64,000 bases of DNA from Rhodococcus sp. SMB37 (GCF_004345605.1 NZ_SLVY01000004.1:124001-188000), one strand, 5' to 3'. Positions 7,645-17,040 are shown, counted from the stretch's first letter. Notes: generated by a model from the letters alone, not told the origin. Numbers and translations are program-made.

Positions 7645-9348
7645 ATGGGGAGCACTGCGATACGGGTCGCGTTGGCGACAGCAACGGCATTCGCTGTCGG
7701 CGTCGTCGCCGCTCCACAAGCCTCCGCTCAGGACGACAGAACCGAGACGACGTACACCTCCACAGCACCGCTCGCCGATGAAGTGATCGGATCCGTGGTC
7801 TCGATCGCTGTCCCGCTGCCGGAGAACGTCGGTCCGCGACCCGAACAATGCGACCGGCTGTCCTACCTGCGGTGGCGTTCAGCGGAGGGGCCCGCCGAGT
7901 CGGCGGCTGCCGACCGCATCTTCGTCGCACAGCCCGGAATCTTCGAGGGTGCAGGCGCATTCGAAAGCGTCGCCCGCAATACCGTCGTCGCCGCGGATAA
8001 GCGGGGCGCGCACGTCGAGTTCTGGGCTCTGGACCGCCGCTCGAACTGCCTCGAAGACCACGCCGGTGTTCAGGCGGCACTCGCGACCGGCGACCTCGAC
8101 ACTGCCACCGACTACTACTTCCACGACGCCGAGATCGACGGAGCACGCTTCGCCGGTTACGCGACGGGCATCGACGTCGCGTGGCTCGCGCACGTCGGAC
8201 TCGAACAGACCCTGCGCGACCAGTACGACCTCCTGCGACACGAACTTCCCGACCCACAACTCCGCAGGGAGAAGGTGCTGTGCGGTGGGCATTCGCTGGG
8301 CGGGTTCATCACCGGGTTCTTCGCCGAATGGGACTTCGACGGTAACCCGCACACCCTCGACGACGCCGGATTCAACCAGTGCTCGGGGTATTTCGCACTC
8401 GACACCGCGATCGTCGCGAAGTCTCCCGCACCGGTGGGTGGAGCGTTCCCGCAGATTCCCGACATCGTGAAAGCTCCGGTCGACGCAGCGACGGGAGCGA
8501 TCACCGGGGCCATGCCGGTACTGGCACTTCCGGCGGTGATCAACCCGGAGACGACGAACCTGCTCGCTCTCGCAGGTCTCGCAGCACGTCTCGACCCGGA
8601 GGGCGCCAACGATCTCGTCGAGCGGTTGCCGCACAACCCCAACGTCGACTGGACGTTGCGGGCTCTGCTCGCGAAGGACGCTGCGATGTTCGCGACCGGG
8701 AATCCGGATGTACGCACACTGAATGCCACCAACGAGGCGGTGCTCGGAGCGATCCTCGACGACAACTCGCAGCCGTTCGGTTTCTTGCAGGCCAGCGTCG
8801 GTTTCATCACGGGATCCCCTGTGCAGGACAAGCTGTTTCCGGTCCCGAGCACACCCGAGATAGTGGGGACGGGATTGTTCGGCGACGCACCGAAAGCGTC
8901 ACCGTCGGTGTACGGCAGGCAGGAGACGCTCTACCGGTGGCTCGACTACGACGAGGTGGGATCCGAAGAGTCACTTCCGGACGAGGCGCGCTACACGACT
9001 CCGGCGAGTGAGGTCACGTCGATCGCTGAACTGGCGCGCAATCTGTCGGAGCCCCCACTCGATTTCACCGAGTGGTACTTCCCGAGTCGGCTGCCGTCGG
9101 ATCTGGCGCTGGGATCGGCCGGGTCGTTCGCGACGCATCACATCCACAGGGGCGGGGTCGCGCGGCATCCGATCCTCACGCTGCAGGGCACCGGAGGTAT
9201 CGCACTGCCGGAATCAGAACATCCGGACGACGTGCCGGTCGTGTTGCCGGGCTACAACCACATCGACGTGCTCACTGCAGCCGGCGAGCGGAACGACGGG
9301 CGCCTCGAACCGGTTTCGGAGGCACTCGCCGAGTTCGCGAGGAGATAG
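7645..9348 (+). CDS. Secreted alpha/beta-hydrolase (lipase/esterase-like)
   Basis: This 567-residue protein has a signal peptide (hydrophobic residues 5-22, cleavage likely after PQASAQ) and a large alpha/beta-hydrolase domain. The nucleophile elbow GGHSLGG puts the catalytic Ser at about residue 217. Late in the protein LPGYNHIDVLTA supplies a candidate catalytic His. Cys residues in EQCDRL, SNCLE, VLCGG and NQCSGY could form disulfides, consistent with export. It is longer than typical lipases, with a long lid-like insert at residues 280-480. Substrate is unknown; lipid or polyester ester bonds are plausible by fold. It follows the tandem intergenic repeat and converges on a 48-residue gene, five bases apart. 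Confidence 0.8.
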   Translation: MGSTAIRVALATATAFAVGVVAAPQASAQDDRTETTYTSTAPLADEVIGSVVSIAVPLPENVGPRPEQCDRLSYLRWRSAEGPAESAAADRIFVAQPGIFEGAGAFESVARNTVVAADKRGAHVEFWALDRRSNCLEDHAGVQAALATGDLDTATDYYFHDAEIDGARFAGYATGIDVAWLAHVGLEQTLRDQYDLLRHELPDPQLRREKVLCGGHSLGGFITGFFAEWDFDGNPHTLDDAGFNQCSGYFALDTAIVAKSPAPVGGAFPQIPDIVKAPVDAATGAITGAMPVLALPAVINPETTNLLALAGLAARLDPEGANDLVERLPHNPNVDWTLRALLAKDAAMFATGNPDVRTLNATNEAVLGAILDDNSQPFGFLQASVGFITGSPVQDKLFPVPSTPEIVGTGLFGDAPKASPSVYGRQETLYRWLDYDEVGSEESLPDEARYTTPASEVTSIAELARNLSEPPLDFTEWYFPSRLPSDLALGSAGSFATHHIHRGGVARHPILTLQGTGGIALPESEHPDDVPVVLPGYNHIDVLTAAGERNDGRLEPVSEALAEFARR

Positions 9349-9353
9349 ATGGT

Positions 9354-9500
9354 TCAGGCTCCGCGCGACGAGAAGATCGACGTGTAGTCGAACGGCTCGG
9401 GTGAGCTCTGGTGCTCGGCTTCCACCACTTCGGGCTCGGGCTGGTTCGGGTTGACCGGCTGAAGGAACAGCGGGCCGGTGTCTTCGGTGTACTGGCTCAT
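9354..9500 (-). CDS. Small 48-residue protein of unknown function
   Basis: ATG 9500 follows AAAGGA with correct spacing, and the frame runs to TGA at 9354-9356. The protein starts MSQYTEDTGPLFLQP, continues through a Pro/Glu-rich middle (NPNQPEPEVVEAEH) and ends FDYTSIFSSRGA. It has no cysteine, no signal peptide and no membrane segment, is strongly acidic and looks unstructured except for the ends. The layout, with an acidic leader and a distinct short C-terminal end, resembles peptide precursors, but no modification enzyme lies nearby, so that is only a possibility. It has its own upstream region of about 210 bases, shared divergently with the SulP gene. Confidence 0.6.
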   Translation of the reverse strand: MSQYTEDTGPLFLQPVNPNQPEPEVVEAEHQSSPEPFDYTSIFSSRGA

Positions 9501-9714
9501 AAGAGTCCTTTCGGGTACTGCGATCACTTCATGTGTTGACGAGGAACACGCGGGTGCGGGGTACGCAAAACCAGGAGCGTGCAGCTCGGGGGATGATCAT
9601 CGAGGTCCGTATCGGGGAAGATGTCCGGATGTAGCGAACCGGTCGATGGTCCAACTCTACACCCGGCACCGCGGTGACGCGCGACGCCACGGCGGGCGTG
9701 CCTAGACTTCAGCG

Positions 9715-11175
9715 GTGAATACCGTCCTTTCGACTCTCCGCTCGCCTCGGAGATTGACCACCGAAATCCTCGCGGGGCTGGTCACTTCTCTGGCCCTGAT
9801 TCCCGAGGTCGTCTCGTTCGCGGTGATCGCGGGCGTCGACCCGAAGGTGGCGCTGTACACGTCGTGCGTCATGGCCATCACGATCGCGTTCGTGGGTGGA
9901 CGCCCGGCGATGGTGTCGGCGGCTGCGGGCGCGACCGCCCTGGTCATCGCGCCACTGGTGGCGTCGCACGGGCTCGACTACCTGATCGCTGCGGTCTGGC
10001 TGGCAGGGGCGTTGCAGATCGTGCTGGCACTGGTCGGTGTTGCGCGACTGATGCGTTTCATTCCGCGTTCGGTGATGATCGGATTCGTCAACGCGCTGGC
10101 GATCCTCATCTTCAGTGCCCAGCTCGGGCACCTTTTCGACGTGCCGTGGCTCGTCTACCCGCTGGTCGCGTTCGGCATCGCGATGGTGGTGTTCATCCCG
10201 AAACTCACCACCGCCGTCCCGGCCGCACTGATCGCGATCATCGTGCTGACCGGCATCGTCGTGCTGTTCGGCGTGGATGTTCCGGACGTCGCCGACCAGG
10301 GCGAGCTGCCCGGCGGCTTCCCCGCGTGGATGATCCCGGATGTGCCGTTCACAGTCGAGACCCTCGGGATCATCGCGCCTTACGCAGTCGGCCTGGCGCT
10401 GGTGGGATTGATGGAGTCGCTGATGACGGCGAAGCTTGTCGACGACATCACCGACACCCATTCCGACAAGACCCGTGAGGCGTGGGGCCAGGGCGTCGCG
10501 AACGGTGCCGCAGCCCTGTTCGGCGGTATGGGTGGCTGCGCGATGATCGGCCAGACCATGATCAACGTCAAGGAAGGACGCGCCCGCACCCGCATCTCGA
10601 CGTTCTGTGCGGGCCTGTTCCTGCTTCTGCTGTGCGTCACGGTGGGCGATGTGGTCGGTGCGATCCCGATGGCAGCGCTCGTTGCGGTGATGATCGTGAT
10701 CGCCGTGTCCACGTTCGATTGGCACAGCATCACCCCGCGCACCCTGAAGCTGATGCCGATCAGCGAAACACTGGTCATGCTCGTGACGGTGATCGGAACC
10801 CTGGCCACCGACAACCTCGCCGTCGGTGTCGTCGCGGGCGTGCTCACCGCGATGGTGGCGTTTGCGCGCCGGGTCGCGCACATGACGCGGGTGGAGGCGG
10901 TCGACGACGCCGACGGTGTGCGCACCTACACGGTGTCGGGTGAGCTGTTCTGGGCGTCGAGCAACGACCTTGTCTACCAGTTCGATTACGCCCACGACCC
11001 GGACCGCGTCGTCATCGACCTCACTGCTGCCGAAGTGTGGGACGCGTCGACGGTCGCGACCTTCGACTCGGTGCTCCAGAAGTACGCAGAGAAGGGGAAG
11101 ACCGCGCAGATCGTCGGTCTCGACGGGGCAAGCCTGCACCGCGTGGAGTTGCTCTCCGGGCGCCTCGGCACCTGA
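9715..11175 (+). CDS. SulP family anion transporter with STAS domain
   Basis: This 486-residue inner-membrane protein belongs to the SulP/SLC26 family, which moves sulfate, bicarbonate or dicarboxylates. About residues 15-375 hold roughly ten or more membrane segments. The family sequence GLVTSLALIPEVVSFAVIAG is near the N-terminus, and the central GGMGGCAMIGQTMINVKEG motif is typical. A cytoplasmic STAS domain occupies about residues 385-486 (VVIDLTAAEVWDASTVATFD). It is shorter than eukaryotic members, as usual for bacterial forms. Start GTG 9715 has a TAGACT hexamer just upstream and almost no room for a ribosome site, so a leaderless transcript is possible. Transported ion not determined. 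Confidence 0.85.
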   Translation: MNTVLSTLRSPRRLTTEILAGLVTSLALIPEVVSFAVIAGVDPKVALYTSCVMAITIAFVGGRPAMVSAAAGATALVIAPLVASHGLDYLIAAVWLAGALQIVLALVGVARLMRFIPRSVMIGFVNALAILIFSAQLGHLFDVPWLVYPLVAFGIAMVVFIPKLTTAVPAALIAIIVLTGIVVLFGVDVPDVADQGELPGGFPAWMIPDVPFTVETLGIIAPYAVGLALVGLMESLMTAKLVDDITDTHSDKTREAWGQGVANGAAALFGGMGGCAMIGQTMINVKEGRARTRISTFCAGLFLLLLCVTVGDVVGAIPMAALVAVMIVIAVSTFDWHSITPRTLKLMPISETLVMLVTVIGTLATDNLAVGVVAGVLTAMVAFARRVAHMTRVEAVDDADGVRTYTVSGELFWASSNDLVYQFDYAHDPDRVVIDLTAAEVWDASTVATFDSVLQKYAEKGKTAQIVGLDGASLHRVELLSGRLGT

Positions 11176-11225
11176 CCCGGGCAGCACAAGGTTTGAGCGG
11201 TGCCCGCGCCGGGAAGCCCGACGAC

Positions 11226-11420
11226 ATGGCAACGTACAGAGTGATCGATCCCCATGGTGACGTAGTGGACACGAAGGACATCGCGAGCGCCGACGACGCG
11301 CACGCGTGGTTCGTGGACGTGCGGGCCGACAACACCGAGCTCGGCTGGCGAATGGAAGCACAGCACGAGAACGACGGCACCTGGCACTTCTTCGACAGCA
11401 CCGAGGGCACTTCGGAATAG
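11226..11420 (+). CDS. Small hypothetical protein, 64 residues
   Basis: ATG 11226 opens a 64-residue frame (MATYRVIDPHGDVVDTKDI...) that is acidic, with several Trp residues (AHAWFVD, LGWRME, GTWHFFD) that suggest a compact folded alpha/beta domain. No known motif is visible. It lies 50 bases downstream of the SulP gene on the same strand and may share its transcript. A strong hairpin terminator follows directly. Confidence 0.6.
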   Translation: MATYRVIDPHGDVVDTKDIASADDAHAWFVDVRADNTELGWRMEAQHENDGTWHFFDSTEGTSE

Positions 11421-11430
11421 GCGGCCGACA

Positions 11431-11470
11431 CGACGGTAGGTGCCGGGGGATTCCCTGGCACCTACCGTCG
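11431..11470. terminator. Bidirectional hairpin terminator
   Basis: CGACGGTAGGTGCC and its exact complement GGCACCTACCGTCG form a perfect 14-base stem around a 12-base loop, between the 64-residue gene (plus) and the CsbD gene (minus), and can end both. Confidence 0.85.
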
Positions 11471-11485
11471 TATGGGGGACTCTCG

Positions 11486-11683
11486 CTACTTCTTGAACGC
11501 GTTCTTCACGTCGTCCACAGCGTCGGAGACCTTGTCGCCGGCCTGCTTGAGGCCGCTCGACGCCTGATCGCCCTTGCCTTCGGCCTCGAGATCGCGGTCG
11601 TCGGTGGCCTTGCCGGTCTTTTCCTTGGCCTTGCCGGTGGCTTCTTCTACCTTGTGCTTGGCCTTGTCGATGAAGTCGGCCAT
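11486..11683 (-). CDS. CsbD family stress-response protein
   Basis: The 65-residue protein has the CsbD-like composition: hydrophilic, rich in Lys, Ala, Asp and Gly, with the repeated amphipathic pattern AKHKVEEATGKAKEKTGKA then LKQAGDKVSDAVDDVKNAF. Members are abundant general-stress proteins of unresolved biochemical role. ATG 11683 has a strong GAGGAGG ribosome site and matches the family length. The open frame continues upstream, but that portion overlaps the divergent small membrane protein region and is not needed. Confidence 0.85.
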   Translation of the reverse strand: MADFIDKAKHKVEEATGKAKEKTGKATDDRDLEAEGKGDQASSGLKQAGDKVSDAVDDVKNAFKK

Positions 11684-11814
11684 CGATCCTCCTCGTGATT
11701 GCCGATGGAATCTTCGTGCCGTCTCCGCATACCCGAACAGCCGGAGCGCAAACATCCACCCGTCAGGCGCGCGCGTGCGAGACTGCGTGAGTACCCACGG
11801 ATACAGGAGGTGAC

Positions 11815-11976
11815 ATGGCTCAACCGCACGATGACGATCCGATCGGTGGCGCACCCGACGCGGACCCCGAACTCGTCGGTAGTGATTCCGGCGCTCGCCG
11901 AAACTCCGTGACATGGGTGATCGCAGTGCTCATCGTGGTGGTGCTGATCGTCGTGTTGATCCTCGCGCTCATCTGA
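11815..11976 (+). CDS. Small single-pass membrane protein, 53 residues
   Basis: An excellent ribosome site (AGGAGG) precedes ATG 11815. The first 30 residues are acidic and polar (AQPHDDDPIGGAPDADPEL), and the last 22 are a continuous Val/Ile/Leu membrane helix ending at the C-terminus (VLIVVVLIVVLILALI). This is a tail-anchored topology with the acidic part probably in the cytoplasm. It lies divergent from the CsbD stress gene and converges on corA with 14 bases between. No function can be assigned. Confidence 0.65.
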   Translation: MAQPHDDDPIGGAPDADPELVGSDSGARRNSVTWVIAVLIVVVLIVVLILALI

Positions 11977-11990
11977 ACACACCGCACTGG

Positions 11991-13001
11991 TCAGAGCCAG
12001 TCACGTCGCTTGAACAGGAGATACAGCAGCCCCGCCGACCCTACGATTATGCAGGCGCTGACGAGCACGCCCCAGGGCTCATCGAAGCCCGGATAGGGCA
12101 CGTTCATGCCGTACCACCCGGTGACCGCAGTGGGGACCGCGATGATGGCGGCCCAACCGGTGAGTTTCTTCATGACCGTGTTCAGGCGGGCATCCTGCAG
12201 CGACAAGTTGGTCTCGAACAGAGTGGTCACCATGTCGCGTAGTGATTCGGTCCATTCCGTCGCGCGGATCACGTGGTCGTAGAGATCGGTGTACCAACCG
12301 TCGAGTTCGGCATGGTTACCGTTCTCGGCGCGGTGCCGCATCACCGCGCTCACGACCTCGCGCATCGGAAGTACGACGCGTCTGAGTTGGACGATTTCCT
12401 TGCGGAGACGATAGATCCGGTGCTGTGTTTCCCGGCTCATCGGTGTGGCGCCGAAGAGGCTGTCCTCGATGTCCTCGATTGCATCGTCGAGGGCCTGGAT
12501 GGTCTCGAATTGGCCGTCCACGATCACATCGAGCAACCCGTGGAGGAGTGCACCGGTTCCGAACCGCATGAGGTCGGCGTGATCGGCCCATCGTCTCGTG
12601 ACCTCGTCGATGTCGAACGGCCCGCGGCGACGTACCGTCACGATTCCCCGCGGCAGTATGAACGCCGACACACGGGTGGTGTTCAGGCGGGATTCGACTG
12701 TGTCCCGACCGGACTGTCGCTGGAGGTGGGTCGCGTACACCGTGACGAAGGTATGGGTGGGGTAGCGGGTCGCCTTGGTGCGCTCGCTGCGCGCCACCGC
12801 GTCTTCGACGGCGTGGGGGTCGAACTCCAGCTCGGCGGCGAGTGCGCTCAGCTGGGCGTGTCCAGGTTCGTGGAGGTCCACCCACACCAGCGCGCGCTCG
12901 TCCGCTAGATGCTCGGCGATGTCGTCGAGCGGGAGCCCGTCCGCGACGAGCACACCATCGCGCCACAATCGGGTTCGCACACCTCCGGGAAGACTGGCCA
13001 T
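11991..13001 (-). CDS. CorA family divalent cation transporter
   Basis: This 336-residue protein has the CorA layout: a large soluble N-terminal domain, a long helical stalk (about residues 155-270), then two membrane helices near the C-terminus separated by the signature YGMN at residues 297-300. The periplasmic loop is short and acidic (PYPGFDEPW) and the positively charged tail is KRRDWL. CorA proteins form pentameric channels for magnesium, sometimes cobalt or nickel. The start is ATG 13001, 18 bases after the end of pknK on the same strand, so the gene may be read from the pknK transcript. Confidence 0.9.
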   Translation of the reverse strand: MASLPGGVRTRLWRDGVLVADGLPLDDIAEHLADERALVWVDLHEPGHAQLSALAAELEFDPHAVEDAVARSERTKATRYPTHTFVTVYATHLQRQSGRDTVESRLNTTRVSAFILPRGIVTVRRRGPFDIDEVTRRWADHADLMRFGTGALLHGLLDVIVDGQFETIQALDDAIEDIEDSLFGATPMSRETQHRIYRLRKEIVQLRRVVLPMREVVSAVMRHRAENGNHAELDGWYTDLYDHVIRATEWTESLRDMVTTLFETNLSLQDARLNTVMKKLTGWAAIIAVPTAVTGWYGMNVPYPGFDEPWGVLVSACIIVGSAGLLYLLFKRRDWL

Positions 13002-13019
13002 GCTCGAAGTGTGCCGTAT

Positions 13020-16000
13020 TCAGAGCTCAGTGCTGGTTTCTCCGGTTTCGGTGAGTCGCAGCATCTCGTCGAGGAACGCCGCGTCGACGACGGGCCAGTC
13101 CTTGGGCCATCGATCCTCACGCAACCTGTCGCGGAGCGAGGCGAGTACGTCGACGACGTGCGCTCCGCCGTCGACGAGGTACCGCAGCATGCCGCGGTCG
13201 CCGCAGATCTCGACGGCCGGTGCGAGGATCTGCTCTGCCTCCTCGAAGCTTCCCTCTGCGTGCAGGCATGCGGTGAGGAGCCGGGCGGCCTGCAGGTGTG
13301 CACGGCGTCGTCCGTTGATTGCGGTGCGCCGGTGCCACAGCCGAGCCCACTCGACGGCCTGCGCAATGGAATCGGGGTCTCCGCTGCTGTACAACAGGCG
13401 GATCGCCGTGGCGTCCTCCACCTGTTCGATGACCTCCACGACGCCGTCCGGGTCGGGCTCGACGGACTCCGGCATCGACCGCGGATGTCTCGAGATGACG
13501 GGAAGTCCGAGCCGGGCGCGTTCGTTCTCGACGCGCGCCCGTAGTCTGGGTAGCCCGAAATCCGTGGCTGCGCGGAGGCCGTCGTTCAAGAGTGTCGTGG
13601 CCTCGTCGCGGCGGCCTCGCAGCATTTTCAGACGCGCACCGATCACGAACCTTGCGATCATGAAATCGGGTACCCCGCCCTGCATACCGAGCTTCTGGCT
13701 TTCGTCGAGCAAGGTTTCGGCCTCGGTGATCCGACCGGATTCGTACAGCAACTCCCCGAGTAGCGCCGCTGCGAGACGAGCTGCGTGCGAGTGGATCCCA
13801 CCGTTGCGACGAGCCAGCTTCAGGGCCTTGCGGAAGTGGGACTCGGCGTCATGGATGTCGAGGAGTTCGCTCGCGGCGATGCCGGACAGGCATTCGCCGT
13901 AGACGGCTGTGAATGCGCCACGGGTGCGTGCGTGGAATTGCTCGGCCCAACTCTGGCGCGCGCGGGCGCTGTCGAACTCGAACCGGTAGATGTCGGCGAA
14001 GGTGGCCACGTTCGCTGCGGCGGAGACAACCCAGGGCGACAGCCTGTCGGCAGCGTCGAGAGCGGGGGCGACGAGCCTGTGGACGCCGACGATGCGGTCG
14101 GCGTAGATCGCCATGGCCCCGTCGATGACGTCGGCTTCGATCAGCATTGCCTCGATCTCGTCCTCTGCGAGATCGGAGTGCCCGACAAGGCTCCGTGCAG
14201 CGTCGAGGGCCTTCTCGGCCTCGGCCTCCCGATTGAGCGTGACCAGCGCCCACGCCGAGACCAGTTGCAGGCGGGCGCTTGTCGCTACCGCGTGCGGCGG
14301 CAGTTTGGCCATCAGCACGAGTAACGTCGCCATGCGCGAGTGTTCCATCAAATACATGCCGTCGGCGGCTACGATGTCCACCGCGTGCGGCTCGTCGCCT
14401 GCCGAGAGTGCGTGGTCGACGGCCTCGCTGAGCATGTGGTGTCGCTCGAACCACGCGGCAGCCTTACGGTGCAGGTCCGAGATCACCTCCGGGTGGTCGC
14501 GCTCGAGACCTCGGCGGAGGAAATCGACGAAGAGGTGGTGGTATCGGAACCACACTCGTTCGTCGTCGATGTGCCGAAGGAACAGGTCGCGCTGTTCGAT
14601 CTCCTCGAGCATTGCCTGCGCTCGTGGATTCCCGGTGAGGGTTGCAGCAAGGCTGCCGCTGATGGATTCGGTGATCGACGTGGACAACAGGAACTCGTAG
14701 ACCTCGGGCTCGAGTGTGGAAAGGACGTTGTCGGCGAGGAATTCGCCGATCGCGTGGTGTCGTCCGGTGATGTTCCCGATCATTCCCGTCGGATCCTCGC
14801 TGTCGCGCAACGACAACGACGCGAGCTGCAGTGCTGCCGCCCATCCTTCGGTGGATTTGTTCAGATCCTGCACGTCTTCGCGATCGAGGTGTAGCCCACC
14901 GATCTCGCGGAGGAACGAATCGGACTCGTCCATGTCGAAACGCAGGATGCTCGAATCGAGTTCGACGAGTTCGTCGCGCATCCGCATGCGACTCAGCGGC
15001 AGTCCCGCCTGTGTGCGGCTGGTGACGACGATCTGGAGGTGGTGACATCCGCGTTCGAGAAGAAAGTCGAGTGCGGCGATCGTCTCGGACGAGGTCACGC
15101 GATGCCAGTCGTCGATCATCAGGGTCATGTGGACACCGGCGCGGTGCAGATCATCGATCAAGGTGCTCAGGACGTAGCGTTCGGCGTCGTCGCCGCGTGA
15201 TTCCAGGATCTGCGCGAGTTGGCGGCCGAGCTGCGGCCGGACCTGTTTGACGGCTTCGACGAGGTGGGTGAGGAACCACAGGACGTTGTTGTCGTCGCTG
15301 TCCACGGCGAGCCACGCGACCTCCACGCCGTCGTCCGCGAGCACGTCGCGCCACTGTGCGGCGAGGGTCGATTTACCGAAACCGGTGGGTGCGTGGATCG
15401 CGGTGAGCCGGCGCCGCTGGCCTGCCCGCAGCAGATCGATCAGCCGGCTGCGGTCGATGAGTGGTCGGTTCGCGGCCGGGGGTCGGAAGCGAGTTGCGGG
15501 GGAAGTCGACGGCGACGTGAACGACGTCGACGGTAGACCTCCTGAAGCGGTCGTCGAGGCGGTCGAGGACAGCGACTCGTGGGCCGAGCGACGCGGAGCG
15601 TCCTCGGGTAATGCCATGTCGTCGACGGGCAAACCGAAGCTGCGTTCGAGTTGCCGGAGCTCCTCCCCGAATTCCATGGCTGACCGGGGACGTGCCGCCG
15701 GATCGGTCGACATGGCGCGTTCGAGCACTTCACACAGGGAGTCGGGGAGCCCCCCACCCCGGAGATCCGGGATGGGCTCCGACGTGATCCGAAGGAATTG
15801 GGCAACGACCTTCTCACCCTCCCGACGCTCGTAGGCGGCGTGGCCGGTGATCGTGCAGAACAGGGTCGCCGCGAGCCCGTACACATCGGCCGCGGCGGCG
15901 GGGGTGTCGCCACGCAGGATCTCGGGGGCGGTGAACGCCGGCGATCCGGTGATGGCTCCGGAGGACGTGCGAAACCCTCCACCGACCCGTGCGATGCCGA

Positions 16001-16517
16001 AATCGGTGAGTTGCGGCTCGCCGTACTCGGTGATGAGGATGTTGCCGGGTTTCACATCGCGGTGCAGTACGTCATTGCGGTGCGCGGTTTCGAGCGCTCC
16101 CGCGACCTTGATCCCGATGCCGATCGCCTCGGGCCACTCCAGCGGACCGTGCCGGCGGATCCGTGCGTCGAGCGAATCGTGCGGGTGGTAGTGCATCACC
16201 AGGTACGGCAGTCCCGTGTCGCCGGTGCCGGCCTGTAGCACGGTGACGATGTGCGGATGACCGGACAACCGGCCCATCGCGCGTTGCTCGCGCAGGAACC
16301 GATCGAGGTTGTCGGGGTCGAAGGTGGTGCTGAGAACCTTCACCGCGACCGTCCGGTCGAGCGACTCCTGACGGCATCGGTAGACCACGCCGAAACCGCC
16401 TCGCCCGATCTCCTCCCGGTCGGTGAATCCGGCAGCAGTCAGCGCCCGAACGGTGTCGGCCTCGTTCGCGGTGAGGACCGGCGCGGCTCGGGTGGCGAGT
16501 GGGTCGTTTTCGGTCAT
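13020..16517 (-). CDS. pknK: Serine/threonine protein kinase PknK with MalT-like STAND ATPase region
   Basis: From ATG 16517 this encodes 1165 residues, close to M. tuberculosis PknK (about 1110). The kinase domain covers about residues 30-295: glycine loop GRGGFGVV at 38-45, catalytic Lys60, HRDVKPGN at 152-159, DFG at 172-174, and an activation loop with TSS and T residues at 184-190. A Ser/Thr/Pro-rich linker at 310-350 leads to a STAND ATPase with Walker A APTGFGKST at 376-384 and WHRVTSSET nearby, followed by a winged-helix segment and long TPR-like helical repeats to the end. No LuxR-type helix-turn-helix is seen at the C-terminus. It has no membrane segment, so the kinase is cytoplasmic. 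Confidence 0.9.
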   Translation of the reverse strand: MTENDPLATRAAPVLTANEADTVRALTAAGFTDREEIGRGGFGVVYRCRQESLDRTVAVKVLSTTFDPDNLDRFLREQRAMGRLSGHPHIVTVLQAGTGDTGLPYLVMHYHPHDSLDARIRRHGPLEWPEAIGIGIKVAGALETAHRNDVLHRDVKPGNILITEYGEPQLTDFGIARVGGGFRTSSGAITGSPAFTAPEILRGDTPAAAADVYGLAATLFCTITGHAAYERREGEKVVAQFLRITSEPIPDLRGGGLPDSLCEVLERAMSTDPAARPRSAMEFGEELRQLERSFGLPVDDMALPEDAPRRSAHESLSSTASTTASGGLPSTSFTSPSTSPATRFRPPAANRPLIDRSRLIDLLRAGQRRRLTAIHAPTGFGKSTLAAQWRDVLADDGVEVAWLAVDSDDNNVLWFLTHLVEAVKQVRPQLGRQLAQILESRGDDAERYVLSTLIDDLHRAGVHMTLMIDDWHRVTSSETIAALDFLLERGCHHLQIVVTSRTQAGLPLSRMRMRDELVELDSSILRFDMDESDSFLREIGGLHLDREDVQDLNKSTEGWAAALQLASLSLRDSEDPTGMIGNITGRHHAIGEFLADNVLSTLEPEVYEFLLSTSITESISGSLAATLTGNPRAQAMLEEIEQRDLFLRHIDDERVWFRYHHLFVDFLRRGLERDHPEVISDLHRKAAAWFERHHMLSEAVDHALSAGDEPHAVDIVAADGMYLMEHSRMATLLVLMAKLPPHAVATSARLQLVSAWALVTLNREAEAEKALDAARSLVGHSDLAEDEIEAMLIEADVIDGAMAIYADRIVGVHRLVAPALDAADRLSPWVVSAAANVATFADIYRFEFDSARARQSWAEQFHARTRGAFTAVYGECLSGIAASELLDIHDAESHFRKALKLARRNGGIHSHAARLAAALLGELLYESGRITEAETLLDESQKLGMQGGVPDFMIARFVIGARLKMLRGRRDEATTLLNDGLRAATDFGLPRLRARVENERARLGLPVISRHPRSMPESVEPDPDGVVEVIEQVEDATAIRLLYSSGDPDSIAQAVEWARLWHRRTAINGRRRAHLQAARLLTACLHAEGSFEEAEQILAPAVEICGDRGMLRYLVDGGAHVVDVLASLRDRLREDRWPKDWPVVDAAFLDEMLRLTETGETSTEL

Positions 16518-16677
16518 CGGGATGCCTCGTTCAGGTGTTTCTCCAGGATAGTCCCGCTGGGTGCACGCCCGGCGCCGATCGCTCCACCGGCCTCGATTAC
16601 CTTTGTGCCGCCGGGGCGCGTCGACGAAGCCGACGACCCGGACGAAAACGACACTGCGACGAGAAGTGGACACACAC

Positions 16678-17040
16678 ATGAAGAAGACTCTCGCGGCGCT
16701 GCTCGGTGCGGGCGTGGTCCTGCTGGCGGCGGCGTGCGGATCCTCGGAAGAGTCATCCGACTCGACCGAGGACACCACCACCACGAGCACCTCCGCATCG
16801 GCCGAGTCCGGCACTCCGAGTAGCCCCGCGGTGAACCTCGGCGACAGCTACGAGGACAACTGCGCGGCCATGCTCCCGTACCTCGACGAGCTCGAGGAAT
16901 GGGGCCAGGATCGCACCGCGGCCGCGGCCGCAGTCGCCGAAGCTCAGCAGCAGCTCCCGGAATGGGAGAACCTGAGTGAGGAAGAACAGGCCGACACACT
17001 CCAGGCCATCGAGGACGCCGGTAAGGGGCAGTGCTCATAA
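16678..17040 (+). CDS. Putative lipoprotein
   Basis: The 120-residue protein has a lipoprotein signal peptide, MKKTLAALLGAGVVLLAAAC, with the lipidated Cys at position 20. A 35-residue Ser/Thr/Glu linker is followed by a small helical domain with two further cysteines (NCAAM and QCS at the C-terminus), probably bridged. The last part (EEWGQDRTAAAAAVAEAQ) is a helix. It diverges from pknK, and its stop codon overlaps the start of the methyltransferase gene by 10 bases, suggesting translational coupling. Function unknown. Confidence 0.75.
   Translation: MKKTLAALLGAGVVLLAAACGSSEESSDSTEDTTTTSTSASAESGTPSSPAVNLGDSYEDNCAAMLPYLDELEEWGQDRTAAAAAVAEAQQQLPEWENLSEEEQADTLQAIEDAGKGQCS

Noticed and set aside
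9709-11361. A 550-residue minus-strand open frame opposite the SulP gene
   Set aside because: It is composed of repetitive Arg/His/Asp stretches and lies fully opposite a clear membrane transporter.
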